DNA of 64,000 nucleotides from JAZOTM01 sp045657625 (GTDB lineage: Bacteria; Bacillota; Clostridia; Lachnospirales; Lachnospiraceae). Below the pieces are notes generated by a model. That model saw nothing but the letters and a program-made list of their open reading frames with translations, did no database searches and was not told where the DNA came from. Of this stretch, positions 43,518-53,025 are shown piece by piece (within the stretch, counting starts at the first letter, position 1; each line of letters opens with the position of its first letter). The stretch covers positions 3,701-67,700 of the forward strand of contig JAZOTM010000018.1 of NCBI GenBank assembly GCA_045657625.1, read 5' to 3'. Position numbers and translations under genes: made by a program.

Positions 43518-44524
43518 TACAAAAAAGAATGCAGATAAAAAATTTAGGTGTGTCGTTTCAGATTGGTTCAAAATTGGGCGAAGCAGTCCGTGGATTGAAC
43601 TTGGATTTAAGACCGGGAGAAATTCGAGGAATTGTCGGAGAAAGTGGGTGCGGAAAGACTGTCACAGCCAAGTCTATTTTACGATTACACGATGAACGAA
43701 TTGCGCAATATAGTGGCGAAATCATATACAAAGATAAAAATATTTTGCAAATGAATAAGAAAGAATTGGAGGAACTTCGTGGATCGGAGATTGCTTATAT
43801 CTTTCAGAATCCGATGAGTGCCTTTGACAATTTGTATACGATTGGACAACAGATTGATGAAATGTTGATCAAACATAAGGTTTGTAAAAAGAAGGAAGCG
43901 CGAAAAAGAACCCATGAGTTATTGCAATCTGTGGGGGTGACGCCTCCGGAGAAGCGGGCAAATCAGTATCCCTATGAGTTTTCCGGTGGAATGTTACAAA
44001 GAGCCATGATTGCAATGATGATAGCGGCAAATCCGGAGATTTTAATTGCAGACGAGGTAACCACGGCTTTAGATGTGACTATGCAAAAGCGAGTTTTGGA
44101 ATTGTTGAGGTCGATTCGAGATAAGGAGAATATTTCTATTTTATGTATCACCCATGATTTTGGTGTAGTTGCAGAAATATGTGATAGTGTCACGGTTATG
44201 TATGGTGGATTTGTAGTGGAATGCGGTTTGACAGAAGAGATTTTCTATGCACCCAAACATCCGTATACGGAGCATTTAATTCGAAATTTGCAACATGGAT
44301 ATGAATTATCCGGAATTGTAATGAAGGAAAAAAGCAGTCCCTACGATATTATGGCAAAACAAGAAGGATGCGTATATCAAGCCCGTTGTCCGTATGCCAC
44401 CAATAAATGTCGTTTTACGGCACCTCCTGTATTGGGAGATTATGAAGGACATGGGTACGTCTGTCACTATACACCGGAATCGCCGGAACGTCGAAAACAG
44501 GAGGTAGGAGATGTCTCTGCTTAA
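43514..44524 (+). CDS. Dpp/Opp-type ABC transporter ATPase (DppD-like)
   Basis: A 336-residue ATPase with Walker A GESGCGKT near residue 43, signature FSGGMLQRA, and Walker B ILIADEVTTALD. The C-terminal oligopeptide/dipeptide domain has the cysteine pattern CVYQARCPYATNKC, which in some DppD proteins binds an iron-sulfur cluster. It starts at a GTG overlapping the previous stop and overlaps the next gene by 14 bases. Confidence 0.9.
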   Translation: MIQKRMQIKNLGVSFQIGSKLGEAVRGLNLDLRPGEIRGIVGESGCGKTVTAKSILRLHDERIAQYSGEIIYKDKNILQMNKKELEELRGSEIAYIFQNPMSAFDNLYTIGQQIDEMLIKHKVCKKKEARKRTHELLQSVGVTPPEKRANQYPYEFSGGMLQRAMIAMMIAANPEILIADEVTTALDVTMQKRVLELLRSIRDKENISILCITHDFGVVAEICDSVTVMYGGFVVECGLTEEIFYAPKHPYTEHLIRNLQHGYELSGIVMKEKSSPYDIMAKQEGCVYQARCPYATNKCRFTAPPVLGDYEGHGYVCHYTPESPERRKQEVGDVSA

Positions 44525-45299
44525 AGTAAATAATCTTCATGTCAACGTAAGAACAAAGGGAAGAAAAAAAATACAGATATTGGATGATGTTTCCTTTTCC
44601 TTAAAAAAAGGAGAAATTCTTGGGATTGTGGGAGAAAGTGGTTGTGGAAAAACGACATTGAGTCGGTCGTTGTTAAACCTTATGGATGGAAAAGAAGGAA
44701 ATATTGTGATAGATGGGAAGAACTTAGAGGAATATACAAGAAAAAATCTAGCGAAAGAAATACAAATGATTTTTCAAAATCCCATGACTTCTTTTCAGCC
44801 TCGTAATACGCTAGAGCAATCCTTAAAAGAAGTGGCGACAATTCATGGTATTCCGAGGAAAGATTTTTTAAAAAAGAAGGAACAATTATATTTATATGCC
44901 GGCTTATCAGCGGAAATGGAGACAAAGTATCCATCACAACTGAGTGGAGGACAATTGCAGCGATTTGCAATCGTACGAGCATTGTTGGTGGAGCCGAAAA
45001 TTTTAATTGCAGATGAGGCCGTATCTGCTTTAGACGTATCCATTCAAGCGGATATATTAAATCTATTGCTGTATTTAAGGGAAAAACTGGATATATCAAT
45101 TCTGTTTATTTCCCATGATTTACGAGTTGTGGAAAACTTAGCGGATCGTGTAATGGTTATGTACGCAGGGAAAGTGGTAGAAATTGGGAAAACAGAAGAA
45201 TTATTTCGTACACCCAAACATGCCTATACAAAATTATTACTTGCTTCGCAGCCGAGAACAAGTCCAAGGGAGCATGAAAAAAAAGAAAACGTAGGTTAG
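44511..45299 (+). CDS. Dpp/Opp-type ABC transporter ATPase (DppF-like)
   Basis: A 262-residue second ATPase of the Dpp-type importer: Walker A GESGCGKTT, signature LSGGQLQRF, Walker B ILIADEAVSALD. It completes the permease pair and ATPase pair of a five-part importer. It begins inside the end of the DppD-like gene behind AGGAGG. Confidence 0.9.
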   Translation: MSLLKVNNLHVNVRTKGRKKIQILDDVSFSLKKGEILGIVGESGCGKTTLSRSLLNLMDGKEGNIVIDGKNLEEYTRKNLAKEIQMIFQNPMTSFQPRNTLEQSLKEVATIHGIPRKDFLKKKEQLYLYAGLSAEMETKYPSQLSGGQLQRFAIVRALLVEPKILIADEAVSALDVSIQADILNLLLYLREKLDISILFISHDLRVVENLADRVMVMYAGKVVEIGKTEELFRTPKHAYTKLLLASQPRTSPREHEKKENVG

Positions 45300-45313
45300 A
45301 GGAAGGAGAAAAC

Positions 45314-45715
45314 TTGGTTTTGAAAAAGAGATTAACAGGAATCTTTGCGATTCTATTAGGAGCATTTGTTGTGATTGGATTAAGAACTATTTTTCCGGTG
45401 TGTCAAGTGACGGAAGAAATGGTTATGAAGTGCCATTGGACGGATAGAATTTCATCTTTTGCAGGAGTAGGAGTAATTGTAGTAGGTATCTTGCATTTGA
45501 TTTTAAAAAACGAGGATACAAAAGCCGGATTGGATATTGCACTGCTTGCTCAGGGATTATTGTTAATTTTGACACCGACTGTCTTGATAGGAACTTGCGC
45601 AACACATATGAATTGTCATGATTTAACAAGGCCAATACTTGTGATTGTTGGAGGAATTTTAATTGTATTGGCACTGGTTGATTTTATAAGGAATCGTTTG
45701 GACTCAAAAGCATGA
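45314..45715 (+). CDS. DUF4418 family membrane protein
   Basis: A 133-residue protein with four predicted membrane helices and cysteines in extracytoplasmic loops (FPVCQ, MKCHW, GTCATHMNCH). It fits DUF4418, an uncharacterised family that I associate with FtsX/LolD-type ABC genes. Those two genes follow here, and the stop overlaps the permease start. The start is TTG at 45314 with AAGGAG five bases ahead; a TTG two codons on is an alternative. Confidence 0.65.
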   Translation: MVLKKRLTGIFAILLGAFVVIGLRTIFPVCQVTEEMVMKCHWTDRISSFAGVGVIVVGILHLILKNEDTKAGLDIALLAQGLLLILTPTVLIGTCATHMNCHDLTRPILVIVGGILIVLALVDFIRNRLDSKA

Positions 45716-46878
45716 AACGTATAACAGTAAATAGAGCAGTGTGGTTGTTGTTAATAAGAAGTACTTTCCGTTCCATTGGTGTCGTGACAGCATTTGCCAT
45801 TATGATTTTTTCCGTACTCAGTAGTTGGATTTTATATTTTGGCGTAAAAAATGGATTTCACCAGGTAGAAGAAAGATTTGGCGCAGATATTTTGGTGATT
45901 TCGGAAGACGGAGAATTGGACGTATCGGAATATTTTTTGCAAATGGTAACGTCCTATGATTATTTTTCTTCTGAATATTTAGAGAAGATAAAGGAAATAG
46001 AAGGAGTAGAAAAATCCAGTGGTCAGTTTTTTTTAGCCTCACTTGGAACAGGCTGTTGTGATACCAAAGTAAATATTATAGGGATTGATGAAGAAACAGA
46101 TTTTACCATTGGTCCTTGGTTGGAAAACTGTGAACAGGGAAATTTGGAGTATGAAGAGTTATTTGTAGGTAGTGAAGTCAATGTTTCGGTTGGAGAATTT
46201 TTAAAACTATTTGGAAAAGAATATAAGGTAAAGGGAAAACTGGCTGCCACAGGAACAGGCCTGGATCAATCTGTGTTCGCTTCCATGGAAACAGTAGAGG
46301 ACATTCGACAACAAGCAATACTTCAAGGGTATGGATTTGGAAATAGTGAGTCAGAGGAGGAATTACTATCTGCAATTTACGTGAATGTGGCAAAAGATGC
46401 AGATGTAGATGCCGTTTTGGACGAAATAAATGGGATGGATGGCATAAAAGGGATGAAAATGCAAACCTTGACGAAAAAATTGAGTGATGCATTTTCTTAC
46501 GCACTTATTATTTGGAAAATAGTTTTTGTCTTGGTATTTCTGATTGCTTCTATTTTGTTAATCATTATTTCAATCAGTTCGAATGAAAAAAGACTACAGG
46601 ATTTAAAAATATTATATCTGATTGGCATGTCGCGAAGAAAGTGTAGGTATATTTTTTGCTCCGAGAAGAATTTGCTTTATCTTTTTGGAAGTTTGATTGG
46701 TCTTGGTGTTACTTTTGTTGGATATTTTGGATTTCATGTGTGGCTTACGGACTATTTTGAAATACCGTTCGTAGACCCCGGTGGAGTGTTGATTTTAGCG
46801 GGAATTGTGGTGGCAGAGTTAACAGGATTCATAGTCGGACCACTGTTTTCCTATGAGTGGATAAGGAGACGCATTTGA
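45712..46878 (+). CDS. FtsX-like ABC transporter permease (MacB/LolE type)
   Basis: A 388-residue permease: one N-terminal helix, a large extracytoplasmic domain (about residues 45-260) and three C-terminal helices with the FtsX pattern. Such proteins drive export or mechanical work at the membrane surface and not import. It overlaps the upstream DUF4418 gene by four bases and the following ATPase by four. The substrate is unknown. Confidence 0.83.
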   Translation: MKRITVNRAVWLLLIRSTFRSIGVVTAFAIMIFSVLSSWILYFGVKNGFHQVEERFGADILVISEDGELDVSEYFLQMVTSYDYFSSEYLEKIKEIEGVEKSSGQFFLASLGTGCCDTKVNIIGIDEETDFTIGPWLENCEQGNLEYEELFVGSEVNVSVGEFLKLFGKEYKVKGKLAATGTGLDQSVFASMETVEDIRQQAILQGYGFGNSESEEELLSAIYVNVAKDADVDAVLDEINGMDGIKGMKMQTLTKKLSDAFSYALIIWKIVFVLVFLIASILLIIISISSNEKRLQDLKILYLIGMSRRKCRYIFCSEKNLLYLFGSLIGLGVTFVGYFGFHVWLTDYFEIPFVDPGGVLILAGIVVAELTGFIVGPLFSYEWIRRRI

Positions 46879-47549
46879 AAGTAGAAGGGAAGAGTATCAC
46901 AAAATTATATCAAAGTAAAAATGGAAGATTTCATGGGATAAATCAAGCAGATTTGACTGTACAAGGGGGCAAAATAATTTTACTGCAAGGACGCTCCGGA
47001 AGCGGAAAGACCACATTTATTCAGATTCTGCAGGGGTTGCTTAAACCGGATGCCGGATCTGTTTATGTGGATGGGGCAGATTTTTCTCATTTTACGGAAG
47101 AGGAAAGTCAAATTTTTCGAAACGAGAATATAGGTTATATACCGCAGAATCCAGCATTTATTGAGACCTTTACGGTGGGAGAAAATCTCCGTATTGCTTA
47201 TGATTTATTTCATGCAGATTTTCAGAAAGGAATAGAGCGATTAAAAATCTATTTGAATGCTTTAGATTTGGAAAATCTTGAGAATGAATCCTTGAGTCAT
47301 TTGTCCGGAGGAGAAAAGAGGAGAATCGCTATTGCAAGAGGGTTCATGCAAAATCCGAAAATTTTATTTGCGGATGAGCCAACGAATGATCTGGATAACG
47401 AAAATACGGAGCGCATCATGAAACTATTTCAAGAAAAAGCGAGAGCAGGTATGGGAATATTAGTGGTTAGCCATGATCCTTTGGTAAAGAAATATGCGGA
47501 TGAGACGTATGTGCTATCCGATGGGAGAATTGAAAAAAAGGAGAATTGA
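46875..47549 (+). CDS. ABC transporter ATPase (LolD/MacB type)
   Basis: A 224-residue ATPase with Walker A GRSGSGKTT, signature LSGGEKRRI and Walker B ILFADEPTNDLD. It pairs with the FtsX-like permease. The frame is open from a GTG at 46857, but a TTG at 46875 with AAGGAG six bases before it is the better start. The stop is one base from the next lipoprotein gene. Confidence 0.85.
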   Translation: MKVEGKSITKLYQSKNGRFHGINQADLTVQGGKIILLQGRSGSGKTTFIQILQGLLKPDAGSVYVDGADFSHFTEEESQIFRNENIGYIPQNPAFIETFTVGENLRIAYDLFHADFQKGIERLKIYLNALDLENLENESLSHLSGGEKRRIAIARGFMQNPKILFADEPTNDLDNENTERIMKLFQEKARAGMGILVVSHDPLVKKYADETYVLSDGRIEKKEN

Positions 47550-47550
47550 G

Positions 47551-48594
47551 ATGAAGAAGAAATCAAAAATTGGCATAGGAATGGTCATGATTTTATTGGC
47601 TATGGGAATTATGGGATGTGGTACACAGAGTACAGATACAGTCGTGAGTGAGAATACAACGGAGGAAACCTATCTTTATGGGACGGTGGAAATTCCATGT
47701 TTAGATGGTGCTTTGTGTGGGGCTCCCTTATATATTGCCTACGAAAATGGATATTTTGCGGAGGAAGGAATTGATGCAAAGTTAATTGCTGCTGATACGG
47801 AAACCCGGAAGATTGGATTAAATAACGGAACATATCCTATTACTAATGGTGATTTTATGTTTTTTCAGTCAATTGAACAAGGGGTAGAAACTACGGTAGT
47901 AGATGGTTTACACAATGGATGTATTAAGATTTTGGTTGCGAAGGATTCTGATATTGAGTCTGCAGAAGATTTAAAAGGAAAAACAATTGGTGTAGACGAA
48001 ATCGGAGGCCCGCCATATGAAGCAGCAAGTATTTGGTTGGAAGCGAATGGAGTTTCTGCACAGGAAAAGGATGGGGAAATTACATTTTTGCCTTATGCAG
48101 ATGGAAATTTACAATTGCAGGCCCTTTATAGTGGGGATGTTGATGCAATTGCTATCTGGGATCCTTTGGCGAGTGAGGCTGTAGAAGAAGGGAATGCAGA
48201 TGTTTTATGTGACTTATTGAGTGACCCGGTATTTGCCGGAAAATTCTGCTGTTTTGTATATGCGTCAAATCAGGTATTAGAAGAGAATCCGGAAGAAATT
48301 GCAGCGTTGCTTCGCGCAATTCATAAAGCTGAGGATTGGATTAACGAAAATCCCGAGGAAACAGTAGAAATTATTGCGGAAAAAGGATATTCCGAAATTG
48401 AAGATACGGATTTAGCGGTTAAATTGTTACAGGAATACGAGTATCCGACAGAAGAGGTTTGGGAAAGTGGAGAACATAGTGTAAGGGATGATGTGTATTA
48501 CTTTGCTTCTCAATTATATCAGGTGGGATATTTAACAGAGGATGTGGATTCTTTGATTGATAGTTTGTATACAGAAGTAACGTTATCGGAATAA
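47551..48594 (+). CDS. Ssu/Tau-type ABC substrate-binding lipoprotein
   Basis: A 347-residue lipoprotein (lipobox MGIMGC, Cys23) of the SsuA/TauA/ThiY-like class, reading VEIPCLDGALCGAPLYIAY where these proteins start their first lobe. Relatives bind aliphatic sulfonates, taurine, nitrate or thiamine precursors. With the following permease and ATPase it forms a second importer in this operon. A sulfur-containing ligand is the natural inference here but is unproven. Confidence 0.8.
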   Translation: MKKKSKIGIGMVMILLAMGIMGCGTQSTDTVVSENTTEETYLYGTVEIPCLDGALCGAPLYIAYENGYFAEEGIDAKLIAADTETRKIGLNNGTYPITNGDFMFFQSIEQGVETTVVDGLHNGCIKILVAKDSDIESAEDLKGKTIGVDEIGGPPYEAASIWLEANGVSAQEKDGEITFLPYADGNLQLQALYSGDVDAIAIWDPLASEAVEEGNADVLCDLLSDPVFAGKFCCFVYASNQVLEENPEEIAALLRAIHKAEDWINENPEETVEIIAEKGYSEIEDTDLAVKLLQEYEYPTEEVWESGEHSVRDDVYYFASQLYQVGYLTEDVDSLIDSLYTEVTLSE

Positions 48595-48608
48595 AGTGGG
48601 GCATTTTT

Positions 48609-49574
48609 ATGGCAATTATAGTAACAATCATTGGATTTGTGTTTGCAGGTATTCTAAATCTTGTTTTTCCTCAGGTGGCAGATGTAACAATTACAGATTA
48701 CGTATTTTTTCATGTTTCTGTAAATCGTAATATCGCATATTTGGTACTGATCTGTTTTGCAATTATTTATTATGCAAGTACTGGTTTTTTCGCTATGAAA
48801 GAGGAAAAAAAGTGGAAAAGCTATCGGAAATTGTCCTACCGAAGATGCGTATTTGGTGTTCTTCTTGCTATTTGGAACATGTTAGGTGATAAGTTGGAGC
48901 TATTACCTCAACCGTTTTTTCCGGGTCCGTGTAACATATTGGAAGCTTTTTTAATGGAGCCGGCTTATATCTTTGAAAATACGGTATATTCTTTTCGATT
49001 ATTTGCAGCAGGCTTTTGCATAGGTGTGTTCGTGGGTGTAGGGACAGGTATTTTGATTGGATGGTTCCCACGAGTAAATTATTGGATTAGCCCTATATTA
49101 AATTTCAGTGGAATTATTCCGGCAGTGGCTTGGATGCCTTTTGCTTTAATTCTTTTTCCAACGTCTTTTGCGGCAGCTGTATTTTTAATTGTGGTTTGTT
49201 CTTGGTTTCCGGTGGCATCGATGACAGCGATCGGAATAGCAGGTACACCAAAAGGGCAGTTTGAAGCAGCAAAAACTTTGGGCGCAAAAACATGTTCGCT
49301 TATTTTTCATGTTGCGGTGCCCTATGCAATGCCTCAAATTTTTATTGGAATTACAACAGCAGAGGCCTTTTCTTTTACTACTTTGGTAATGGCTGAAATG
49401 ATGGGGCAACCGGGCGGACTTGGATACTATATTAATGCGTCGAAAGTATGGAGCGCGTATTATAAGGTATTTGCTGCGATTATTGTCATGGCTATTTTAT
49501 TTGGATTGATATCAAAGGGTATCACCGCGATACAAAATCGTGTATTACGTTGGCAGAGAGGAATTGTAAGATGA
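48609..49574 (+). CDS. Ssu/Tau-type ABC transporter permease
   Basis: A 321-residue permease. The C-terminal 230 residues are the SsuC/TauC-type core with the transport loop (AAKTLGAKTCSLIFHVAVP). About 90 extra N-terminal residues add two membrane helices, an uncommon extension. It lies between the binding lipoprotein and the ATPase, overlapping the latter by four bases. Confidence 0.82.
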   Translation: MAIIVTIIGFVFAGILNLVFPQVADVTITDYVFFHVSVNRNIAYLVLICFAIIYYASTGFFAMKEEKKWKSYRKLSYRRCVFGVLLAIWNMLGDKLELLPQPFFPGPCNILEAFLMEPAYIFENTVYSFRLFAAGFCIGVFVGVGTGILIGWFPRVNYWISPILNFSGIIPAVAWMPFALILFPTSFAAAVFLIVVCSWFPVASMTAIGIAGTPKGQFEAAKTLGAKTCSLIFHVAVPYAMPQIFIGITTAEAFSFTTLVMAEMMGQPGGLGYYINASKVWSAYYKVFAAIIVMAILFGLISKGITAIQNRVLRWQRGIVR

Positions 49575-50350
49575 GCGACATAATACTTAAAGTACAGAAT
49601 ATTTCACATGTATATCAAGACGAAAAAAATGAGACAGAAGTATTGAAAAATATTTCTTTCGAAGTGAAAAAAGGAGAGTTTATTTCCTTTATTGGAGCTT
49701 CCGGATGCGGAAAAACAACATTATTGAGAATCATCGCAGGTTTGAATCAAGCAGACGATGGAGAAGTGTTATTAGATGGGAATAAAATAATAAAACCAAA
49801 TGCCAACAGTGGATTTGTATTTCAACAACAAAGCCTTTTTCCATGGCTTACGGTAGAACAAAATATTGCCTATGGTTTAAAACGCCGAGGCATCTATCGA
49901 AAAAAGAAAAAACGGGTAGAAGAATTTATAGAAATGATTGGGCTGTCCGGTTTTGCAAAAGCGTACCCACATCAAATCAGTGGTGGCATGGGACAAAGAG
50001 TGGCAATCGCACGTTCCTTAATCACGGAGCCCGAATTACTACTGTTGGATGAGCCGATGGGCGCACTTGATTCTTTTACACGTGCAGAGATACAGGATAA
50101 GCTGTTGGAATTACGGGAATTAAATCAAACTACCATGTTGTTGGTGACACATGATGTGGATGAGGCGTTATATTTATCGGATCGTATTTTTATTATGACG
50201 CCTCGACCGGGAAAAATCAGTGAAGTAATTCCTGTAAATATGAAGAATCCAAGAGATCGAGGAAGTGAAGAATTTTTAAAATTAAGAAAAAAACTTCTAG
50301 AGAAATTTGAGCTTGCAAGAGAGGAAATAGAACCGGAATACATAATTTAA
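49571..50350 (+). CDS. Ssu/Tau-type ABC transporter ATPase
   Basis: A 259-residue ATPase: Walker A GASGCGKTT, the QQQSLFPW Q-loop stretch typical of SsuB/TauB, signature ISGGMGQRV, Walker B LLLDEPMGALD. ATG at 49571 overlaps the permease stop; the longer open frame lies inside that gene. It completes the importer just upstream of two PLP enzymes. Confidence 0.88.
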   Translation: MSDIILKVQNISHVYQDEKNETEVLKNISFEVKKGEFISFIGASGCGKTTLLRIIAGLNQADDGEVLLDGNKIIKPNANSGFVFQQQSLFPWLTVEQNIAYGLKRRGIYRKKKKRVEEFIEMIGLSGFAKAYPHQISGGMGQRVAIARSLITEPELLLLDEPMGALDSFTRAEIQDKLLELRELNQTTMLLVTHDVDEALYLSDRIFIMTPRPGKISEVIPVNMKNPRDRGSEEFLKLRKKLLEKFELAREEIEPEYII

Positions 50351-50369
50351 AACAGTTGGAGGAATCGTT

Positions 50370-51722
50370 ATGTCGAAGGAATTATATGAAAAGGCAAAGA
50401 AATATACATTATTTTCGTTTACGGGATATAACCAAAAGGAATATCAACCCTTTTACATGAAGCGCGGAGAGGGCGTAAAAATCTATGATGAAAGTGGAAA
50501 GGAATATTATGAATTAGGCTCACAGTTGGCCAATGTGAATATAGGATTTCAGAACGAACACATTATAGAAGCAGTAAAGAAACAAGTGGAGGAATTGGCT
50601 TATGTCAATCCAAAACATACCTATGATCAGAAGGGTGTTTTAGGGGAATTGATTATTGAAGAAGCTGCACCGAAAAATATGGGAAAAGTGCTGTTTACAT
50701 TGGGGGGATCTGATGCAAATGAATTTGCAATCCGATTTGCAAAAGCGTATACAGGCAGAGATAAAATATTCTCAAAATATGAGTCTTATCATGGTGGTAC
50801 CTATGGAGCAGGAAGCTTGACCGGGGAGCCGGACCGTGCAGCACTCTTTCCAACAATTCCCGGGTTCATTAAATTTGATGCACCTCATTTATATGGATAT
50901 GATATCAAATTTGAAACGGAAGAGGATGCTACCAAACACTTTTTGAAAAGATTGGATTATCAAATACAACAGGAAGGAACCGATAAAATCGCAGCTATTT
51001 TTATAGAAAGCGTAGCAGGAAGTAACGGTGCATTTACTTATCCAAAGGGATATTTGAAGGGAGTGCGTAAGCTTTGTACAAAATACGGAATCTTGATGGT
51101 GTGTGATGAAGTAATGGCAGGGTTTTTGCGATGTGGGGACTGGTTTGCCTGCGAGAGAGAAGATATAGAGCCGGATATAATCACTTTTGCAAAAGGAGTA
51201 AATAGTTCTTACGCACCTTTAGGAGGAGTCATTATTAGTAAGGAAATTTCAAATTATTATGATGAACATCCATTTGGAGCAGGACTTACCTATAATGCGC
51301 ATCCTTTGGGTGTGGCGGCAGCAATCGCTTGTATAGAGGAGTATAAAAGATTGCACATAAAAGAGCATGTATTGGAGTTGGAACCAGTGTTAAAAAAGCA
51401 TTTGGAAGTGTTGAAAGAAAAGCATATATCTATCGGAGATGTCAGGTCAAGAGGCTTATTTGGTGCGGTGGAGTTTTCCTGGAGTAAGGAGGAACGGTTG
51501 CCTATTGAAGAAACTCCGGATGGAAAACCATTTAACACCGTATTTTTAAATAAATTACGTGATGAATATGGAATTTTAACCTTTGGAGGTGGCTCACATT
51601 TTCTGACAGCCCCACCACTTATTATTACGGAGGAAGAGTTAGAGGAAATTTTTGCTCGATTGGATAAGGCAATTGATTGGGTAGATGAAATTGTGAAAAA
51701 GGGAAAAGAATGGAGGAAATAA
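50370..51722 (+). CDS. Class III aminotransferase, taurine/omega-amine type
   Basis: A 450-residue PLP aminotransferase. Lys275 in FAKGVNSSYAPLGG binds the cofactor, CDEVMAGF holds the aspartate, and YESYHGGTYGAGSLTG is the substrate-side loop. The KGVNSSYAPLGG form is close to taurine-pyruvate and related omega-aminotransferases. Placed between a Ssu/Tau-type importer and O-acetylhomoserine sulfhydrylase, it probably removes the amino group from an imported amine or amino acid containing sulfur. The substrate is not known. Confidence 0.78.
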   Translation: MSKELYEKAKKYTLFSFTGYNQKEYQPFYMKRGEGVKIYDESGKEYYELGSQLANVNIGFQNEHIIEAVKKQVEELAYVNPKHTYDQKGVLGELIIEEAAPKNMGKVLFTLGGSDANEFAIRFAKAYTGRDKIFSKYESYHGGTYGAGSLTGEPDRAALFPTIPGFIKFDAPHLYGYDIKFETEEDATKHFLKRLDYQIQQEGTDKIAAIFIESVAGSNGAFTYPKGYLKGVRKLCTKYGILMVCDEVMAGFLRCGDWFACEREDIEPDIITFAKGVNSSYAPLGGVIISKEISNYYDEHPFGAGLTYNAHPLGVAAAIACIEEYKRLHIKEHVLELEPVLKKHLEVLKEKHISIGDVRSRGLFGAVEFSWSKEERLPIEETPDGKPFNTVFLNKLRDEYGILTFGGGSHFLTAPPLIITEEELEEIFARLDKAIDWVDEIVKKGKEWRK

Positions 51723-51723
51723 G

Positions 51724-53025
51724 ATGGGAGAATATAGATTTGATACAGCTAAAGTACATGCAGGATATAATCCGGCAGACCATAATTATGCGGTTTCTGT
51801 GCCGATTTATCAAACTGCAGCATATGAACTGGGAAATGTAGCACGCTCGGATGAAATGTTTGCGTTTAATAGTATGGATGCATTGTATACACGACTATCA
51901 AATCCAACAACGGATATTTTGGAGGCGAGAGTGACTGCATTACATCCGGGTGCAACAGGGGCGATTGCGTTGGCCAGTGGAATGGCTGCCGTGACATATT
52001 CGTTATTAAATGCGACGGGTGGAAGTGGACGTATTTTGGCAACTGCAAGACTATATGGAGGTTCAGTAGATAGTTTTGAACAAATTTTTGGAGAATTGGG
52101 AATCGCCGGGGATTTTGTAGAAGATCCGGATGATATCGGAGCTTTTGAAAAACTTATTCGTGAGGATACGAAATGTATTTATGTTGAATCCATTACAAAT
52201 CCGAATGCTACGATTTTGGACATTGAAAAGATTGCGGAGGTTGCTCATAAACATGAGATTCCACTCATTGTAGATAATACATTGGCAACACCATATTTAC
52301 TGAATCCTTTTGAATTTGGAGCAGATGTTGTTGTTTATTCTGCCACAAAAGGTCTTACAGGACATGGAAATGTGATTGGTGGTTTGGTAGTTGAAAACAA
52401 TAAGTTTAATTGGAAAAACGGAAAGTTTCCGCAATTTACAAAACAACCGTATTTTTTGGAAAATTTAGACGGTACAAAACGTGATATTGTAGATATTTTC
52501 CCGGATTTTCCTTTCACAGGGAGAATACGAGCTATTTATTTAAATTATTTAGGAGCTGCGATTAGTCCTTTTAATTCTTATTTGATTCTATTGGGATTGG
52601 AGACTTTATCCGAACGACTGGAAAAACAGGTGAAAAATGCAGAAAGTGTGATTCGCTTTTTAGAAACCAGAGAGGAAGTGCTTTGGGTAAAACATCCGGC
52701 GGCGAAGGATAGTCCATATAAATTATTGGCTCAAAAATATTTTCCTAAGGGAGCAGGTGGTATTTTATCTTTTGGTTTGGCTGGTGACAGTGAAAATCGT
52801 CGCAAGTTTTTGGAAGCCACAAAAATTTTTAGTTTTCAGGCGAATATAGGGGATGCGAGATCCCTTATTATTAATCCAGCCCATACTACGCATATTGAGC
52901 TTTCGCCGGAACTACAGGAAAAGGCCGATATTTATGAGAATACCATTCGTTTGTCTTTAGGACTAGAGGATACGGAAGATTTAATAGAAGATTTAAGTCA
53001 AGCATTTGAAATTGCTTTTGCGTAA
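51724..53025 (+). CDS. metY: O-acetylhomoserine sulfhydrylase (MetY)
   Basis: A 433-residue PLP enzyme of the O-acetylhomoserine aminocarboxypropyltransferase group. Lys209 in YSATKGLTGHGN binds PLP, and the C-terminal NIGDARSLIINPAHTTH is diagnostic. It joins O-acetylhomoserine with sulfide (giving homocysteine) or methanethiol (giving methionine). As the last gene of the nitrogenase-like operon it would trap the sulfur product, as proposed for methylthio-alkane reductase systems. It overlaps the convergent GGDEF gene by 28 bases. Confidence 0.88.
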   Translation: MGEYRFDTAKVHAGYNPADHNYAVSVPIYQTAAYELGNVARSDEMFAFNSMDALYTRLSNPTTDILEARVTALHPGATGAIALASGMAAVTYSLLNATGGSGRILATARLYGGSVDSFEQIFGELGIAGDFVEDPDDIGAFEKLIREDTKCIYVESITNPNATILDIEKIAEVAHKHEIPLIVDNTLATPYLLNPFEFGADVVVYSATKGLTGHGNVIGGLVVENNKFNWKNGKFPQFTKQPYFLENLDGTKRDIVDIFPDFPFTGRIRAIYLNYLGAAISPFNSYLILLGLETLSERLEKQVKNAESVIRFLETREEVLWVKHPAAKDSPYKLLAQKYFPKGAGGILSFGLAGDSENRRKFLEATKIFSFQANIGDARSLIINPAHTTHIELSPELQEKADIYENTIRLSLGLEDTEDLIEDLSQAFEIAFA

